From: Alphaproteobacteria bacterium
Lineage (GTDB): Bacteria; Pseudomonadota; Alphaproteobacteria; Micropepsales; Micropepsaceae
Length of the DNA stretch: 15,161 nt
Direction: 5' to 3'
NCBI GenBank assembly: GCA_017307315.1
Contig: JAFKFF010000091.1
Coordinates: 1-15,161 of the forward strand
Shown here: one piece after another, positions 1 through 7,105 of the stretch
How the letters are laid out: each line of letters begins with the position of its first letter
How positions within the stretch are numbered: the stretch's first letter is position 1
Notes under the pieces: model-generated
What the model saw: the letters and a program-made list of their open reading frames with translations, nothing else
What the model was told of the DNA's origin: nothing
The model's database searches: none
Position numbers and translations under genes: made by a program

Positions 1-351
1 GCCTTCCTTTTCGCCATGCCCCCAAAGAAGCTCGCCCGTCACCGCGTCCAGCGCGACCACCGCGCGGCGCGAACCGGCGGTGGCATAGATCACCCCGCCC
101 ACTTCCAGCGGCGTGCCTTCGAGCTTGAATTCCTTGCGGTTGCCGATGTTGTCGGTCTTGAAGCGCCAGGCCACTTCCAGCTTGGAGAAGTTGGAGGCAT
201 TGATCTGGTCCAGCGGCTTGAACCGGCTGCCGCTGATGTCGCCGGCATAGCTCGTCCAATCCACATTCTGGCCCGTCTGCGCGAACGCCGCCGAGCCGCC
301 CAGAAGCATGGCCGCAAGGCCCGCTCCCGCCAACAATTTTGTCTTCGTCAT
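1..351 (-). CDS. PQQ-dependent dehydrogenase, N-terminal part (runs off left edge)
   Basis: This is the first 117 codons of a secreted quinoprotein dehydrogenase. The ATG (349-351) opens a Sec-type signal peptide: MTKTK, a hydrophobic stretch, then AFAQTG with probable cleavage near residue 24. The mature start shows the family's DWTSYAGD, PLDQINASNFSKLEVAWRF and EGTPLEVGGVIYATAGSRR blocks, followed by the first propeller 'tryptophan docking' repeat (ALDAVTGELLW). About 74 of 93 mature residues match the complete paralog at 3478-5538. By family knowledge such enzymes bind PQQ and calcium in an eight-bladed propeller and oxidise sugars or alcohols in the periplasm. The gene lies 90 bases downstream of the aldolase-family gene on the same strand, so co-transcription is plausible, although a hairpin sits between them. 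The ribosome site is weak (AGAAGA just before ATG). The active-site half is outside the window, so substrate class and intactness cannot be judged. Confidence 0.93.
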   Translation of the reverse strand, partial: MTKTKLLAGAGLAAMLLGGSAAFAQTGQNVDWTSYAGDISGSRFKPLDQINASNFSKLEVAWRFKTDNIGNRKEFKLEGTPLEVGGVIYATAGSRRAVVALDAVTGELLWGHGEKEG

Positions 352-385
352 TCTTCTACTGCCCTTGATGAGTCATTTCCGTTTT

Positions 386-397
386 GCGTTCGAACGC
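386..397. promoter_or_regulatory. perfect 12-base palindrome, possible operator
   Basis: GCGTTCGAACGC is a perfect inverted repeat lying 35 bases upstream of the left PQQ dehydrogenase start, between that start and the hairpin at 404-436. Its place would suit a regulator site, but it could equally be chance in GC-rich DNA. The shorter core GTTCGAAC recurs at 3462-3469, just past the stop of the second PQQ gene. No regulator is known from this window that would bind it. Confidence 0.25.
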
Positions 398-403
398 GAT
401 CCG

Positions 404-436
404 AAAGAGCGGCGGCCTTTGAGACCGCCGCTCTTT
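404..436 (-). terminator. strong hairpin between aldolase and PQQ dehydrogenase genes
   Basis: AAAGAGCGGCGG (404-415) pairs perfectly with CCGCCGCTCTTT (425-436) around a 9-base loop. The hairpin begins 6 bases past the TGA of the minus-strand aldolase-family gene, as expected of an intrinsic terminator or a 3'-end stabilising hairpin. The U-run on the minus strand is only three bases (TTT, then CGG), so read-through into the PQQ gene, giving graded expression, is quite possible. Confidence 0.6.
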
Positions 437-441
437 CCGCA

Positions 442-1443
442 TCAACCCATTTCCTTGATCTGCGCCAAACCGCGCTGAATGGCGACCTTCTTCTGCTCTG
501 TCACGTCCAGGAAGGGAGGGCGCTGGTAGGTTTGCCGCGTGCCCATCTCCAGGCTCAGGGCATACTTCATCGGCCCATAGGAAAAGACGCCGCCGTCCCG
601 CAAAAGCTTTTCCTGCTCGCGCAGCTTCGCCAGCGGCGCATGATAGTCCTTGCCGGCGCGATAGGCCGCGAAGACCCCGGCATATTGCTTGGTGAAGAGA
701 TTGCCGTCGGCCAGGATCGCGCCCATGCCGTGATCCAGCGCATATTCCAGGCGCCCGCCGCCACCGATGCCGGTGCGCATGTTGAGATCGGGGAAGTCCT
801 TCACGAACGCCTGATACTCCGGCATGTCATTGTTGGAATCCTTGATCCCCGCCAGATTGGGATAATGCTTCAAGGCATTGAGCAGATCGGTGGTGATGGG
901 GACCGCCGAAGTGCCCGGGATATGATAGAGATTGACCGCCAGGCTTTCGGGCACCGCGTCGAACAGCAGAGAATAATATTTCACCAGGCCCGCCGTCGGC
1001 GGCTTCTTGTAATAGAAAGGCGGAATGACCAGCAGCCCGTCGGCGCCGTGATCGGCGGCATGCTTGGAAAGTTCGATGGTCTCGGGGAAATTCGGCGTGC
1101 CCGGGCAGAGGATGATGTTCATCCCGTCCTTGTTCTTGCCCACCACCTCCATCACGGCCTTGCGCTCGGCCACCGAGAAGGAAGGATATTCGCCCGTGGT
1201 GCCCAGGACCACGATGCCGTCGGCACCCTGATGCTTGAACCACTGGGTGATGTCTTTCAGCGCGCCCAGATCGACTTTCAGATTCCTGTCGCAAGGCGTG
1301 ACGCTGGCGACCCAGAACAGTGTCTTCTGCTTGCTGCCCAGATTGCGGGCGGCTTGGGCGCTGGCAGCGGTGGAGCCGGCCATCGCGGCGGCAGCGGCCG
1401 CAGCGCCGATCGCGCCGATGGCTTCTCTACGATTGGTATGCAT
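442..1443 (-). CDS. Tat-exported dihydrodipicolinate synthase/N-acetylneuraminate lyase-family aldolase
   Basis: This 333-residue class I (Schiff-base) aldolase-family protein has its catalytic signature intact: GTTGE at 81-85, the tyrosine Y173 in LYHIPG, and the lysine K201 in GIKDS. Family members add or remove pyruvate or related 2-oxo acids (DapA, NanA, KDG aldolase, aromatic hydratase-aldolases); the substrate here cannot be assigned. The start at 1443 is chosen because GGAGGAA lies a few bases before it (1447-1453); a longer frame to 1506 lacks this. The N-terminus is unusual for the family: NRREAIG, an alanine-rich hydrophobic run and ASAQA, which reads as a Tat signal with cleavage near residue 29-31. 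The barrel itself starts about residue 40 (TLFWVASVTP), so the signal is a true extension. The gene is first of a likely minus-strand unit with the left PQQ dehydrogenase and is divergent from the FAD amine oxidase. A role in lysine synthesis is unlikely because of the export signal and neighbours. Confidence 0.9.
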   Translation of the reverse strand: MHTNRREAIGAIGAAAAAAAMAGSTAASAQAARNLGSKQKTLFWVASVTPCDRNLKVDLGALKDITQWFKHQGADGIVVLGTTGEYPSFSVAERKAVMEVVGKNKDGMNIILCPGTPNFPETIELSKHAADHGADGLLVIPPFYYKKPPTAGLVKYYSLLFDAVPESLAVNLYHIPGTSAVPITTDLLNALKHYPNLAGIKDSNNDMPEYQAFVKDFPDLNMRTGIGGGGRLEYALDHGMGAILADGNLFTKQYAGVFAAYRAGKDYHAPLAKLREQEKLLRDGGVFSYGPMKYALSLEMGTRQTYQRPPFLDVTEQKKVAIQRGLAQIKEMG

Positions 1444-1638
1444 TCTTCCTCCGGGGGATTGAACATGGCTTGAATCTTTTGCGCGCCCCGCCCTCCCAAG
1501 ACGCACTCCTCCACCAAGTCGCGGGCAATCTCATCGCCAACAGGAGTCGTGTAAAGTTGCGACGCGTTCATTTTGCGCCGCGTCATTTTCAAGCGCGCGC
1601 CTACGGCTTTCCCGGACAACCGGTTCGGCAGACAACCG

Positions 1639-1668
1639 ATTGTATCTAAACAAATAAATTCATGTCCG
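1639..1668 (-). promoter_or_regulatory. candidate promoter for the aldolase-family gene
   Basis: On the minus strand CGGACA (1668-1663) and TACAAT (1644-1639) resemble -35 and -10 boxes with 18-base spacing (4 of 6 and 5 of 6 matches to the housekeeping consensus). Transcription would begin near 1632, leaving a leader of about 190 bases. The GACAACCG direct repeats overlap or lie just below the start, where a repressor could act. This is consensus matching only. Confidence 0.3.
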
Positions 1669-1774
1669 AACGGTAATCCGCGCCCTTGCGAGAAAGCGCC
1701 GCAGAGGCGGCATGCGTCCGCCAAATGCTTCCGCGTGATGCGGGCCTGCAACTTCCCGAACTTGCCACTGCCAG

Positions 1775-1780
1775 CATAAT
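1775..1780 (+). promoter_or_regulatory. possible -10 box for the amine oxidase gene
   Basis: CATAAT matches five of six bases of the housekeeping -10 box and would place the start of transcription near 1787, just before the AGGGAGA ribosome site at 1794-1800. No good -35 box is seen at the right distance, so an activator or another sigma factor may be needed, or the match is chance. Confidence 0.25.
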
Positions 1781-1800
1781 ATCCGCCGTCGATAGGGAGA

Positions 1801-3408
1801 ATGTCCGTGCAAAACGAAAACGGAAATCCGGTCAGCCGGCGATCGTTGTTGAAATTGATCGGCACCACGGCGGGCAGCGCCATGATGTACGAGACCATGG
1901 TGGCGATGGGTTATGCCGGCACATCGGACTTCAACAACCCGATCAAATTGTCCGGTGATGTGAAAGGCGCCACCGTTCTGGTCTTGGGCGCCGGCCTTGC
2001 CGGCATGACCGCGGCCTATGAACTGCGCAAGGCCGGCTACAAGGTTCAGGTGCTGGAATATAACGACCGGCCCGGCGGGCGGAATTGGTCGCTGCATGGC
2101 GGCGACAGCTATACCGAGATGGGCGGCGTCACCCAGAAGATCACCTTCGACAAGGGCCTTTACTTCAATCCCGGCCCCTGGCGCATTCCCTATCACCATC
2201 GCGGCTTGCTGCATTACTGCAAGGAATTCGGCGTTCAGCTCGAATCCTTCAACATGGTCAACTACAACGCCTATGTGCATTCGACCAAGGCGTTCGGCGG
2301 CAAGCCCAAACGCCATCGCGAGATCGCGGCGGATTTTGACGGCTATATCGGCGAGCTGCTCGCCAAGGCCACGGCCTCGGACAAGCTGAACGCGCCCATG
2401 ACCAAGGACGAAAAGGACGGCCTGCTTCAGGTGCTGCGTTTCTGGGGCGCGTTGGACAAGAATTACGAATACAAGAAGAGCGAAGCGGCCAGCAACATGC
2501 GCGGCTTCAAGCAGGACCCCGGCGGCGGCCTCGCGCCCCTGCCGGTCGATTCCGATCCCATTCCGATGAAGGAATTGTTCAACGCGGGCATGTGGTTCTC
2601 GGTGATCGCGGGCAAGATCTACGAATTCCAGACGCCCTTGTTCCAGCCGGTGGGCGGCATGGGCATGATCGGCCTGGCGTTCGGCAAGCAGCTGACCGGC
2701 GCGATCAAATACAATTGCAAGGTCACCGCCATCCAGCAGGACGGCAACGGCGTCACCGTCACCTATATCAATTCCAAGACGGGCGGCGCGCCGCAGAAAG
2801 CCAGCGCCAAATGGTGCGTCTGCACCATTCCCGCCACCATCCTGGGCCAGATTCCCATGAATGTGGGCGGCCCGATGAAGAACGCGATCAACTCGCTCGC
2901 CTATGACGCGGCCTACAAAGTGGGACTCGAATTCAAGCGCCGCTTCTGGGAGGAAGATGACGGCATTTATGGCGGCATCACCTATACCGACCAGCCCATC
3001 TCCAACATCAGCTATCCGTCGAACGATTATCACCGCAAGGGCGGCGGCGTGCTGCTGGGCGGCTATATCTTCTCCGACAGCCCGCGCACTTATGAGTTCG
3101 AGGCGTTGCCGGCCCAGGATCAGATCAAGGCCGCGCTGGACCAGGGCGCCAAAATCCATCCGCAATACCGGAAGGAATACAAGAGCGGCGTCGGCATTTC
3201 CTGGCACCGGGTGCCCTGGACGCTTGGCTGTTCCGGCCGCTGGACGGAAGAGAACCGCGCCAAGAACTACGCCAATCTCTGCGCCGTGGATGGACGCATC
3301 GTGCTGGCGGGCGAACACGCCTCGCGCCTGCCCGCCTGGCAGGAAGGCGCGGTCCTGTCGGCGCTGGACGCCATCACCCGCCTGCACAAGCGGGTGCTGA
3401 GCGCATAA
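1801..3408 (+). CDS. Tat-signal FAD-dependent amine oxidase (flavin monoamine oxidase family)
   Basis: This 535-residue flavoprotein belongs to the amine oxidase/L-amino-acid oxidase superfamily, which oxidises a C-N bond to an imine using FAD. The dinucleotide fold is clear: GAGLAG at 63-68, the ribose-binding acidic E86, and PGGR at 91-94. K373 in YKVGLEFKRRFW has the same spacing to FW as the conserved flavin-facing lysine of monoamine oxidases. The C-terminal FAD motif AGEHASRLPAWQEGA (503-517) is complete. The N-terminus carries SRRSLLK (12-18) and a moderately hydrophobic stretch, resembling a Tat signal but without a clean cleavage site, so it may be an anchor. AGGGAGA at 1794-1800 touches the ATG at 1801; the GTG at 1807 has better spacing (7 bases) and could be the true start, costing two residues. 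The gene is divergent from the aldolase gene and convergent with the second PQQ gene. The nicotine enzyme NicA2 is an exported relative that passes electrons to cytochrome c rather than oxygen; the same could hold here (inference). Confidence 0.9.
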   Translation: MSVQNENGNPVSRRSLLKLIGTTAGSAMMYETMVAMGYAGTSDFNNPIKLSGDVKGATVLVLGAGLAGMTAAYELRKAGYKVQVLEYNDRPGGRNWSLHGGDSYTEMGGVTQKITFDKGLYFNPGPWRIPYHHRGLLHYCKEFGVQLESFNMVNYNAYVHSTKAFGGKPKRHREIAADFDGYIGELLAKATASDKLNAPMTKDEKDGLLQVLRFWGALDKNYEYKKSEAASNMRGFKQDPGGGLAPLPVDSDPIPMKELFNAGMWFSVIAGKIYEFQTPLFQPVGGMGMIGLAFGKQLTGAIKYNCKVTAIQQDGNGVTVTYINSKTGGAPQKASAKWCVCTIPATILGQIPMNVGGPMKNAINSLAYDAAYKVGLEFKRRFWEEDDGIYGGITYTDQPISNISYPSNDYHRKGGGVLLGGYIFSDSPRTYEFEALPAQDQIKAALDQGAKIHPQYRKEYKSGVGISWHRVPWTLGCSGRWTEENRAKNYANLCAVDGRIVLAGEHASRLPAWQEGAVLSALDAITRLHKRVLSA

Positions 3409-3429
3409 TCCGCGCCCGTCGCACAAAAG

Positions 3430-3461
3430 AAAAAGGCGGGAGATGCCTCCCGCCTTTTTTT
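3430..3461. terminator. bidirectional intrinsic terminator
   Basis: GGCGGGAG (3435-3442) pairs with CTCCCGCC (3447-3454) around a four-base loop. It is flanked by an A-tract on the left and seven Ts on the right, so it gives a U-run on either strand. It lies between the convergent amine oxidase (+) and PQQ dehydrogenase (-) stops and should end both transcripts. Confidence 0.9.
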
Positions 3462-3477
3462 GTTCGAACGAAACCGC

Positions 3478-5538
3478 TCAGCCATTATCCGGCAAGGCGA
3501 AGCAGAGATATTCGCCGGAATAATTGCCGCCGCTGACTGCGACGATGATGTACTGCTTGCCATTGACCATATAGGTCAGCGGCATGCCCGATTGCGGCGC
3601 GGGCATCCACACCGATCCCACTTCCTTGCCGTCGGCCTGGTCATAGGCGCGCAGCATCGCCCCGCGCGGATGATCGGGCCCGTTGGTGAGCTGGCCTTCG
3701 CCCGCGATCACCAGATGCTTGGTTACCAGGGTGCCGATATTGTAAGTGGTCTGGCCGGTGCGCGGGATGGTCATGCCCTTGAGCGCGGGATTGTTGCGTA
3801 CCACGTCCGGCGTTTCGCCGTGCGGGATCTGCCATTTGAAATCGCCCGTATCCAGGTTGATCGCGGTGATGGTGGCGTAGGGCGGCTTGATGATGGGCAT
3901 GCCGTCCACCGTCCAGCTCTGGCTGTTGCCGTTTCCGGCCGGGCCCGGCGGCTTCTTCACCAGCGGCGCATCGGCGCCGGAACCCGCGCCGCCCGTGCCC
4001 ACCATCTCGATCTTGTTGCCCGCGATGCCCTCGATATAGCGCATGTCCGAGAGGCCTTCGGGCGGCGTCACCACCCCGATGGGCTCGAAGCAGGAGTTGC
4101 AGGCGAAGAGGAAGGCGGTGTGGGTTTCCGGATTGAAGGAGCCGCCCGGCCAGTTGGTGCCGCCATTGCCGCCGCCGAGCGTCAAAATTCCGCGCGGCCC
4201 TGGCAGGGTGGACAGCACCGGCGGTGAAAATACCGGCCCCATCTTGTAGTCCTTCACCATCTCCAGCGCCTTGGCCTTCAAGGCGGGGGTGAAATCGATC
4301 AGATCGTCATTCGACACGCCGTTGCGCGAATAGGCCTTGGGCCTGGTGGGAAAGGGCTGGGTGGGCGAATACCATTCGCCGGGCACATTGCCCTTCTCGA
4401 CCTTCTTTTCCGGGATCGGCCACACCGGCTTGCCGGTGGTGCGGTCCAGCACATAGAGCCAACCCTGCTTGGAGGGCTGCGCCACCGCCTTGATCGGCTT
4501 TCCCTTGACGGTGATATCCATCAGCATCGGCGCGGCGGACGCGTCCATGTCCCACAAGGGATGATGGACCATCTGGTAATACCATTTGAGCTTGCCGGTA
4601 TCGAGATCGACCGCCACCACGCTTTCGCCGAACAGGTCGGGACCGGGGCGGTAGCCGCCATAGAAATCGCCGGTGGGTGATTCGACCGGCAGATAAGCGG
4701 TGTTGAGTTCGCGGTCGACCGTGATCTGGTTCCACACGCCGGTGTTGCCGGTGTTGTCGGCGGTGCCGTCGAACCAGGTGTCGTAGCCGAACTCGCCCTT
4801 CTTCGGGATGGTGTGGAAGGTCCACAGCCGGTTGCCGGTGCGCGCGTCATAGGCGCGGACATAGCCCTTGTTGTTGCGATAGGTGGCGGGGGTAAAGCCT
4901 TCGCGGAAGGCCGCGCCCACCAGTACGATATTGCCCGCCACGGTCGGCGCGGCATGCAGGCCCACTTCGCCGGTTTCCAGGTCGGGCCGGATCTCCTGAT
5001 CGAAATCCTTTTTCAGGTCGACGATGCCATCTTCGCCGAAGCCCGGCACGCGCTGGCCGGTCTTGGCATCCAGCGCTACCAGGCGATAGCCCGGCGTGAC
5101 ATAGAGAATGCGCGCGTCCTTGCCGTCGCTCCAGTAGGACAGGCCCCGGCCGGAAAGCTGGCGCGGGGCGGCGCCGCCGCGCGCGCCCTCTTTTTCGCCA
5201 TGCACCCAGAGCAGTTCACCCGTCACCGCGTCCAGCGCGATCACGCCCCGCCGCGAGCCGGCGGTGGTATAGACCACCCCGCCGATCTCCAGCGGCGTGC
5301 CTTCCAGCTTATATTCCGGGCGGTTGCCGATATTGTCGGTCTTGAAGCGCCACACCACTTCCAGCTTGGAGAAGTTGGACGCATTGATCTGATCCAGCGG
5401 CAGGAAATGGCTGGCCGCCAGATCGGCGCCGTAATCGGTCCAGTCCATATTGGCGCCGGTCTGCGCCAGCGCGCCGCCGGCCAGAAGCGCCGTCAGCGCC
5501 GCGCCACCGAACAAGGCCACGATTTTATTTTTTGTCAT
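3478..5538 (-). CDS. secreted PQQ-dependent dehydrogenase, glucose dehydrogenase-like
   Basis: This 686-residue quinoprotein is complete. The start at 5538 is preferred over longer in-frame starts because GGGGGA lies just upstream (about 5545-5550) and the chosen ATG opens a good Sec signal (MTKNK, hydrophobic core, ALAQTG, cleavage near residue 26). Several propeller repeats of the xxDxxTGxxxW type are visible (ALDAVTGELLW, AYDARTGNRLW, AVDLDTGKLKW, AINLDTGDFKW). D330 in HHPLWDMD and K357 in QPSKQG are spaced exactly as catalytic Asp466 and PQQ-contacting Lys493 of E. coli membrane glucose dehydrogenase. The adjacent-cysteine pair typical of PQQ alcohol dehydrogenases is not seen; instead there is a CNSC motif (C480, C483). 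There is no N-terminal membrane domain and no CxxCH haem site, so electrons must go to a separate carrier or to quinone. The C-terminus (MTYMVNGKQYIIVAVSGG) is canonical. Its paralog begins at 351. Substrate (sugar, polyol or alcohol) is undetermined. PQQ must be made elsewhere, since no pqq genes are present here. Confidence 0.95.
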   Translation of the reverse strand: MTKNKIVALFGGAALTALLAGGALAQTGANMDWTDYGADLAASHFLPLDQINASNFSKLEVVWRFKTDNIGNRPEYKLEGTPLEIGGVVYTTAGSRRGVIALDAVTGELLWVHGEKEGARGGAAPRQLSGRGLSYWSDGKDARILYVTPGYRLVALDAKTGQRVPGFGEDGIVDLKKDFDQEIRPDLETGEVGLHAAPTVAGNIVLVGAAFREGFTPATYRNNKGYVRAYDARTGNRLWTFHTIPKKGEFGYDTWFDGTADNTGNTGVWNQITVDRELNTAYLPVESPTGDFYGGYRPGPDLFGESVVAVDLDTGKLKWYYQMVHHPLWDMDASAAPMLMDITVKGKPIKAVAQPSKQGWLYVLDRTTGKPVWPIPEKKVEKGNVPGEWYSPTQPFPTRPKAYSRNGVSNDDLIDFTPALKAKALEMVKDYKMGPVFSPPVLSTLPGPRGILTLGGGNGGTNWPGGSFNPETHTAFLFACNSCFEPIGVVTPPEGLSDMRYIEGIAGNKIEMVGTGGAGSGADAPLVKKPPGPAGNGNSQSWTVDGMPIIKPPYATITAINLDTGDFKWQIPHGETPDVVRNNPALKGMTIPRTGQTTYNIGTLVTKHLVIAGEGQLTNGPDHPRGAMLRAYDQADGKEVGSVWMPAPQSGMPLTYMVNGKQYIIVAVSGGNYSGEYLCFALPDNG
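5188..5538 (-). repeat. segmental direct repeat with 1-351 (paralogous PQQ gene 5' ends)
   Basis: This stretch aligns without gaps to 1-351 at a constant offset of 5187 bases, in the same orientation. Mature proteins are about 80% identical over 93 residues, and some DNA blocks are nearly exact, for example around 170-210 versus 5357-5397. It reflects gene duplication; recombination between the copies would delete the aldolase and amine oxidase genes between them. Confidence 0.85.
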
Positions 5539-5674
5539 GTGAATCCCCCTTTGCGCATCATTGCCAAATGTGAGCGGAAAAAAACAGACCTTCCGATGCT
5601 GCATATGCGAGACCTTTCCGCGCCCCGCATGCTGGCCTATCTTTGACAAAATATCCGCGGATTAGAGTACCGGC

Positions 5675-7033
5675 ATGCACGACAGCATCTTCATTCCGGC
5701 GAGCGCACCGGTTCATCGCCGCCGCCTGTCCCGCCTGGAAACGGCCTTCATCGCGCGGCGCAATGTGCTGGAGATCATTCCCAGCCTGGCCTACCGCCAG
5801 CCCATCGTCTCCGGCGACATCCTGGTGCGCTGGCACATGCTGGCCGATCCGGCGGGCATGAAGCGGGTGATGCTGGACAATCTGGCCAATTATCCAAAGT
5901 CCGAGATCATGCGCCGGATGCTGCGCCCCGCCATCGGCGAAAGCCTGTTCAATGCCGACGGGGCGGATTGGAAATGGCAGCGCCAGGCCGTGGCCCCCGT
6001 TTTCACCCATCGCAATGTCGTGGCCCTGGCTCCCGCCATGAGCGCCACCGCCGAACGCGCCGCCGCGCGGCTGGCGCAAAGCGGCGGGCGGGCCGAACTG
6101 GTCAAGGAAATGCTGACCGCCACTTTCGACGTGATCTGCGATGTGGCGCTGTCGGGCCGCGAGCATTTCGACAGCGAGACCTTCGCCAAAGCCATCACCC
6201 AATATTTCCAGACCGCGGGCCGGGCCTCGCTGCTCGATTTTCTGGGCTTTCCCGAATGGTTTCCGAGGCCGGGCGAATTGCTGGCGGGATCATCCGTCCG
6301 CACCATGCATTCCATGGTCGCCGCCGCGATCGACGCGCGGCGAAAGGAAGGCGCGGGCAATGCCGACGATCTTCTCGATCACATGCTGGCAGCGCAAGAT
6401 CCGGAGACCGGCCAGCGCATGAGCGCGGAAGACCTGATCTACAACATGCAGTTCTTCATCGTGGCGGGTCACGAGACCACCGCCTTGGCCCTGGCCTGGT
6501 CGCTCTATCTTCTGGCCAATTCGCCCGAACATCAGGACAGGGCGCGCGCCCAGGTGCGTCAGCAACTGGATGGGCGCACCGCCACCGCCGAGGATCTGCC
6601 CGCCATGCCCTTCATCCAGCAGGTGCTGGAGGAATCCATGCGGCTTTATCCGCCGGTCGGGCTTCTGGCCCGCACGGTTCTGAAGGAAGATGAACTATGC
6701 GGCCGCCAGATGCGCCCGAACGACATTCTTTTCCTGCCGATCTGGGCGCTGCATCGCCACGAATTGCTGTGGGACAGGCCCGAACTGTTCGATCCCGGCC
6801 GTTTCGATCCTAAGACCGGGCCCCGGCGCGACAAGTATCAATATCTGCCGTTCGGCGCCGGCCCGCGCGTCTGCGTCGGCGCCAATTTCGCCATGATGCA
6901 AGCGGGCATCATCCTTTCCACCCTGGTGCAGCGTTTCCGCTTTGCGCCCAGCCAGCCCGCGCCCCATCCCGTCATGACCATGACGGTGCAGCCGGAACCG
7001 GGGGTCTTCCTGCAAATCCAACCCCTTGGCTGA
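5675..7033 (+). CDS. cytochrome P450
   Basis: This soluble bacterial-type P450 of 452 residues should insert one atom of O2 into an organic substrate. All hallmark motifs are present: helix C W99-K-W-Q-R103 (haem propionate contact), the oxygen-activating helix I motif AGHETT at 264-269, ExxR at E320-R323, and the haem-binding loop FGAGPRVCVG at 393-402 with C400 as the thiolate ligand. There is no membrane anchor or export signal, so it works in the cytoplasm, unlike its neighbours. No ferredoxin or reductase gene is in the window, and there is no fused reductase domain, so electron partners are encoded elsewhere. The start at 5675 fits the family length; only a weak GAG-type ribosome site precedes it. 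The gene is divergent from the PQQ dehydrogenase (136-base gap) and followed after 72 bases by the dienelactone hydrolase gene, probably in one operon. The CYP family and substrate cannot be named from motifs alone. Confidence 0.95.
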   Translation: MHDSIFIPASAPVHRRRLSRLETAFIARRNVLEIIPSLAYRQPIVSGDILVRWHMLADPAGMKRVMLDNLANYPKSEIMRRMLRPAIGESLFNADGADWKWQRQAVAPVFTHRNVVALAPAMSATAERAAARLAQSGGRAELVKEMLTATFDVICDVALSGREHFDSETFAKAITQYFQTAGRASLLDFLGFPEWFPRPGELLAGSSVRTMHSMVAAAIDARRKEGAGNADDLLDHMLAAQDPETGQRMSAEDLIYNMQFFIVAGHETTALALAWSLYLLANSPEHQDRARAQVRQQLDGRTATAEDLPAMPFIQQVLEESMRLYPPVGLLARTVLKEDELCGRQMRPNDILFLPIWALHRHELLWDRPELFDPGRFDPKTGPRRDKYQYLPFGAGPRVCVGANFAMMQAGIILSTLVQRFRFAPSQPAPHPVMTMTVQPEPGVFLQIQPLG

Positions 7034-7105
7034 ACGCGCCCCTTGCATGGCGGCTGCGGCGATCCTGCGCTAACCTCCCCCCGCTGAAAAAACCAGGAGG
7101 GTGAT

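Larger units (their letters stand above)
1444..1800. other. divergent control region between aldolase and amine oxidase genes
   Basis: This 357-base gap holds no convincing gene; the small open frames across it have no ribosome site or family resemblance. It contains two imperfect direct repeats: GACAACCGGTT (1615-1625) with GACAACCGATT (1631-1641), and GTTCATTTT (1566-1574) with CGTCATTTT (1581-1589). A locally AT-rich patch lies at 1641-1662. These may be regulator sites serving both directions, but no binding protein can be named. Confidence 0.4.

Noticed and set aside
442..1443. Assignment as lysine-pathway DapA
   Set aside because: The Tat leader, diverged YHIPG segment and catabolic neighbours argue against the biosynthetic enzyme.
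16..1473. A 485-codon plus-strand open frame over the aldolase and left PQQ genes
   Set aside because: It crosses two real minus-strand genes and a hairpin and has shadow-like composition.
1660..3426. A 588-codon minus-strand open frame opposite the amine oxidase gene
   Set aside because: The opposite strand encodes a complete FAD enzyme with all motifs; this frame has no recognisable domain or ribosome site.
5643..5648. TTGACA as a -35 box for the P450 gene
   Set aside because: A perfect -35 hexamer, but no acceptable -10 lies 16-18 bases downstream and transcription would start at the ATG itself; not strong enough to list as a promoter.
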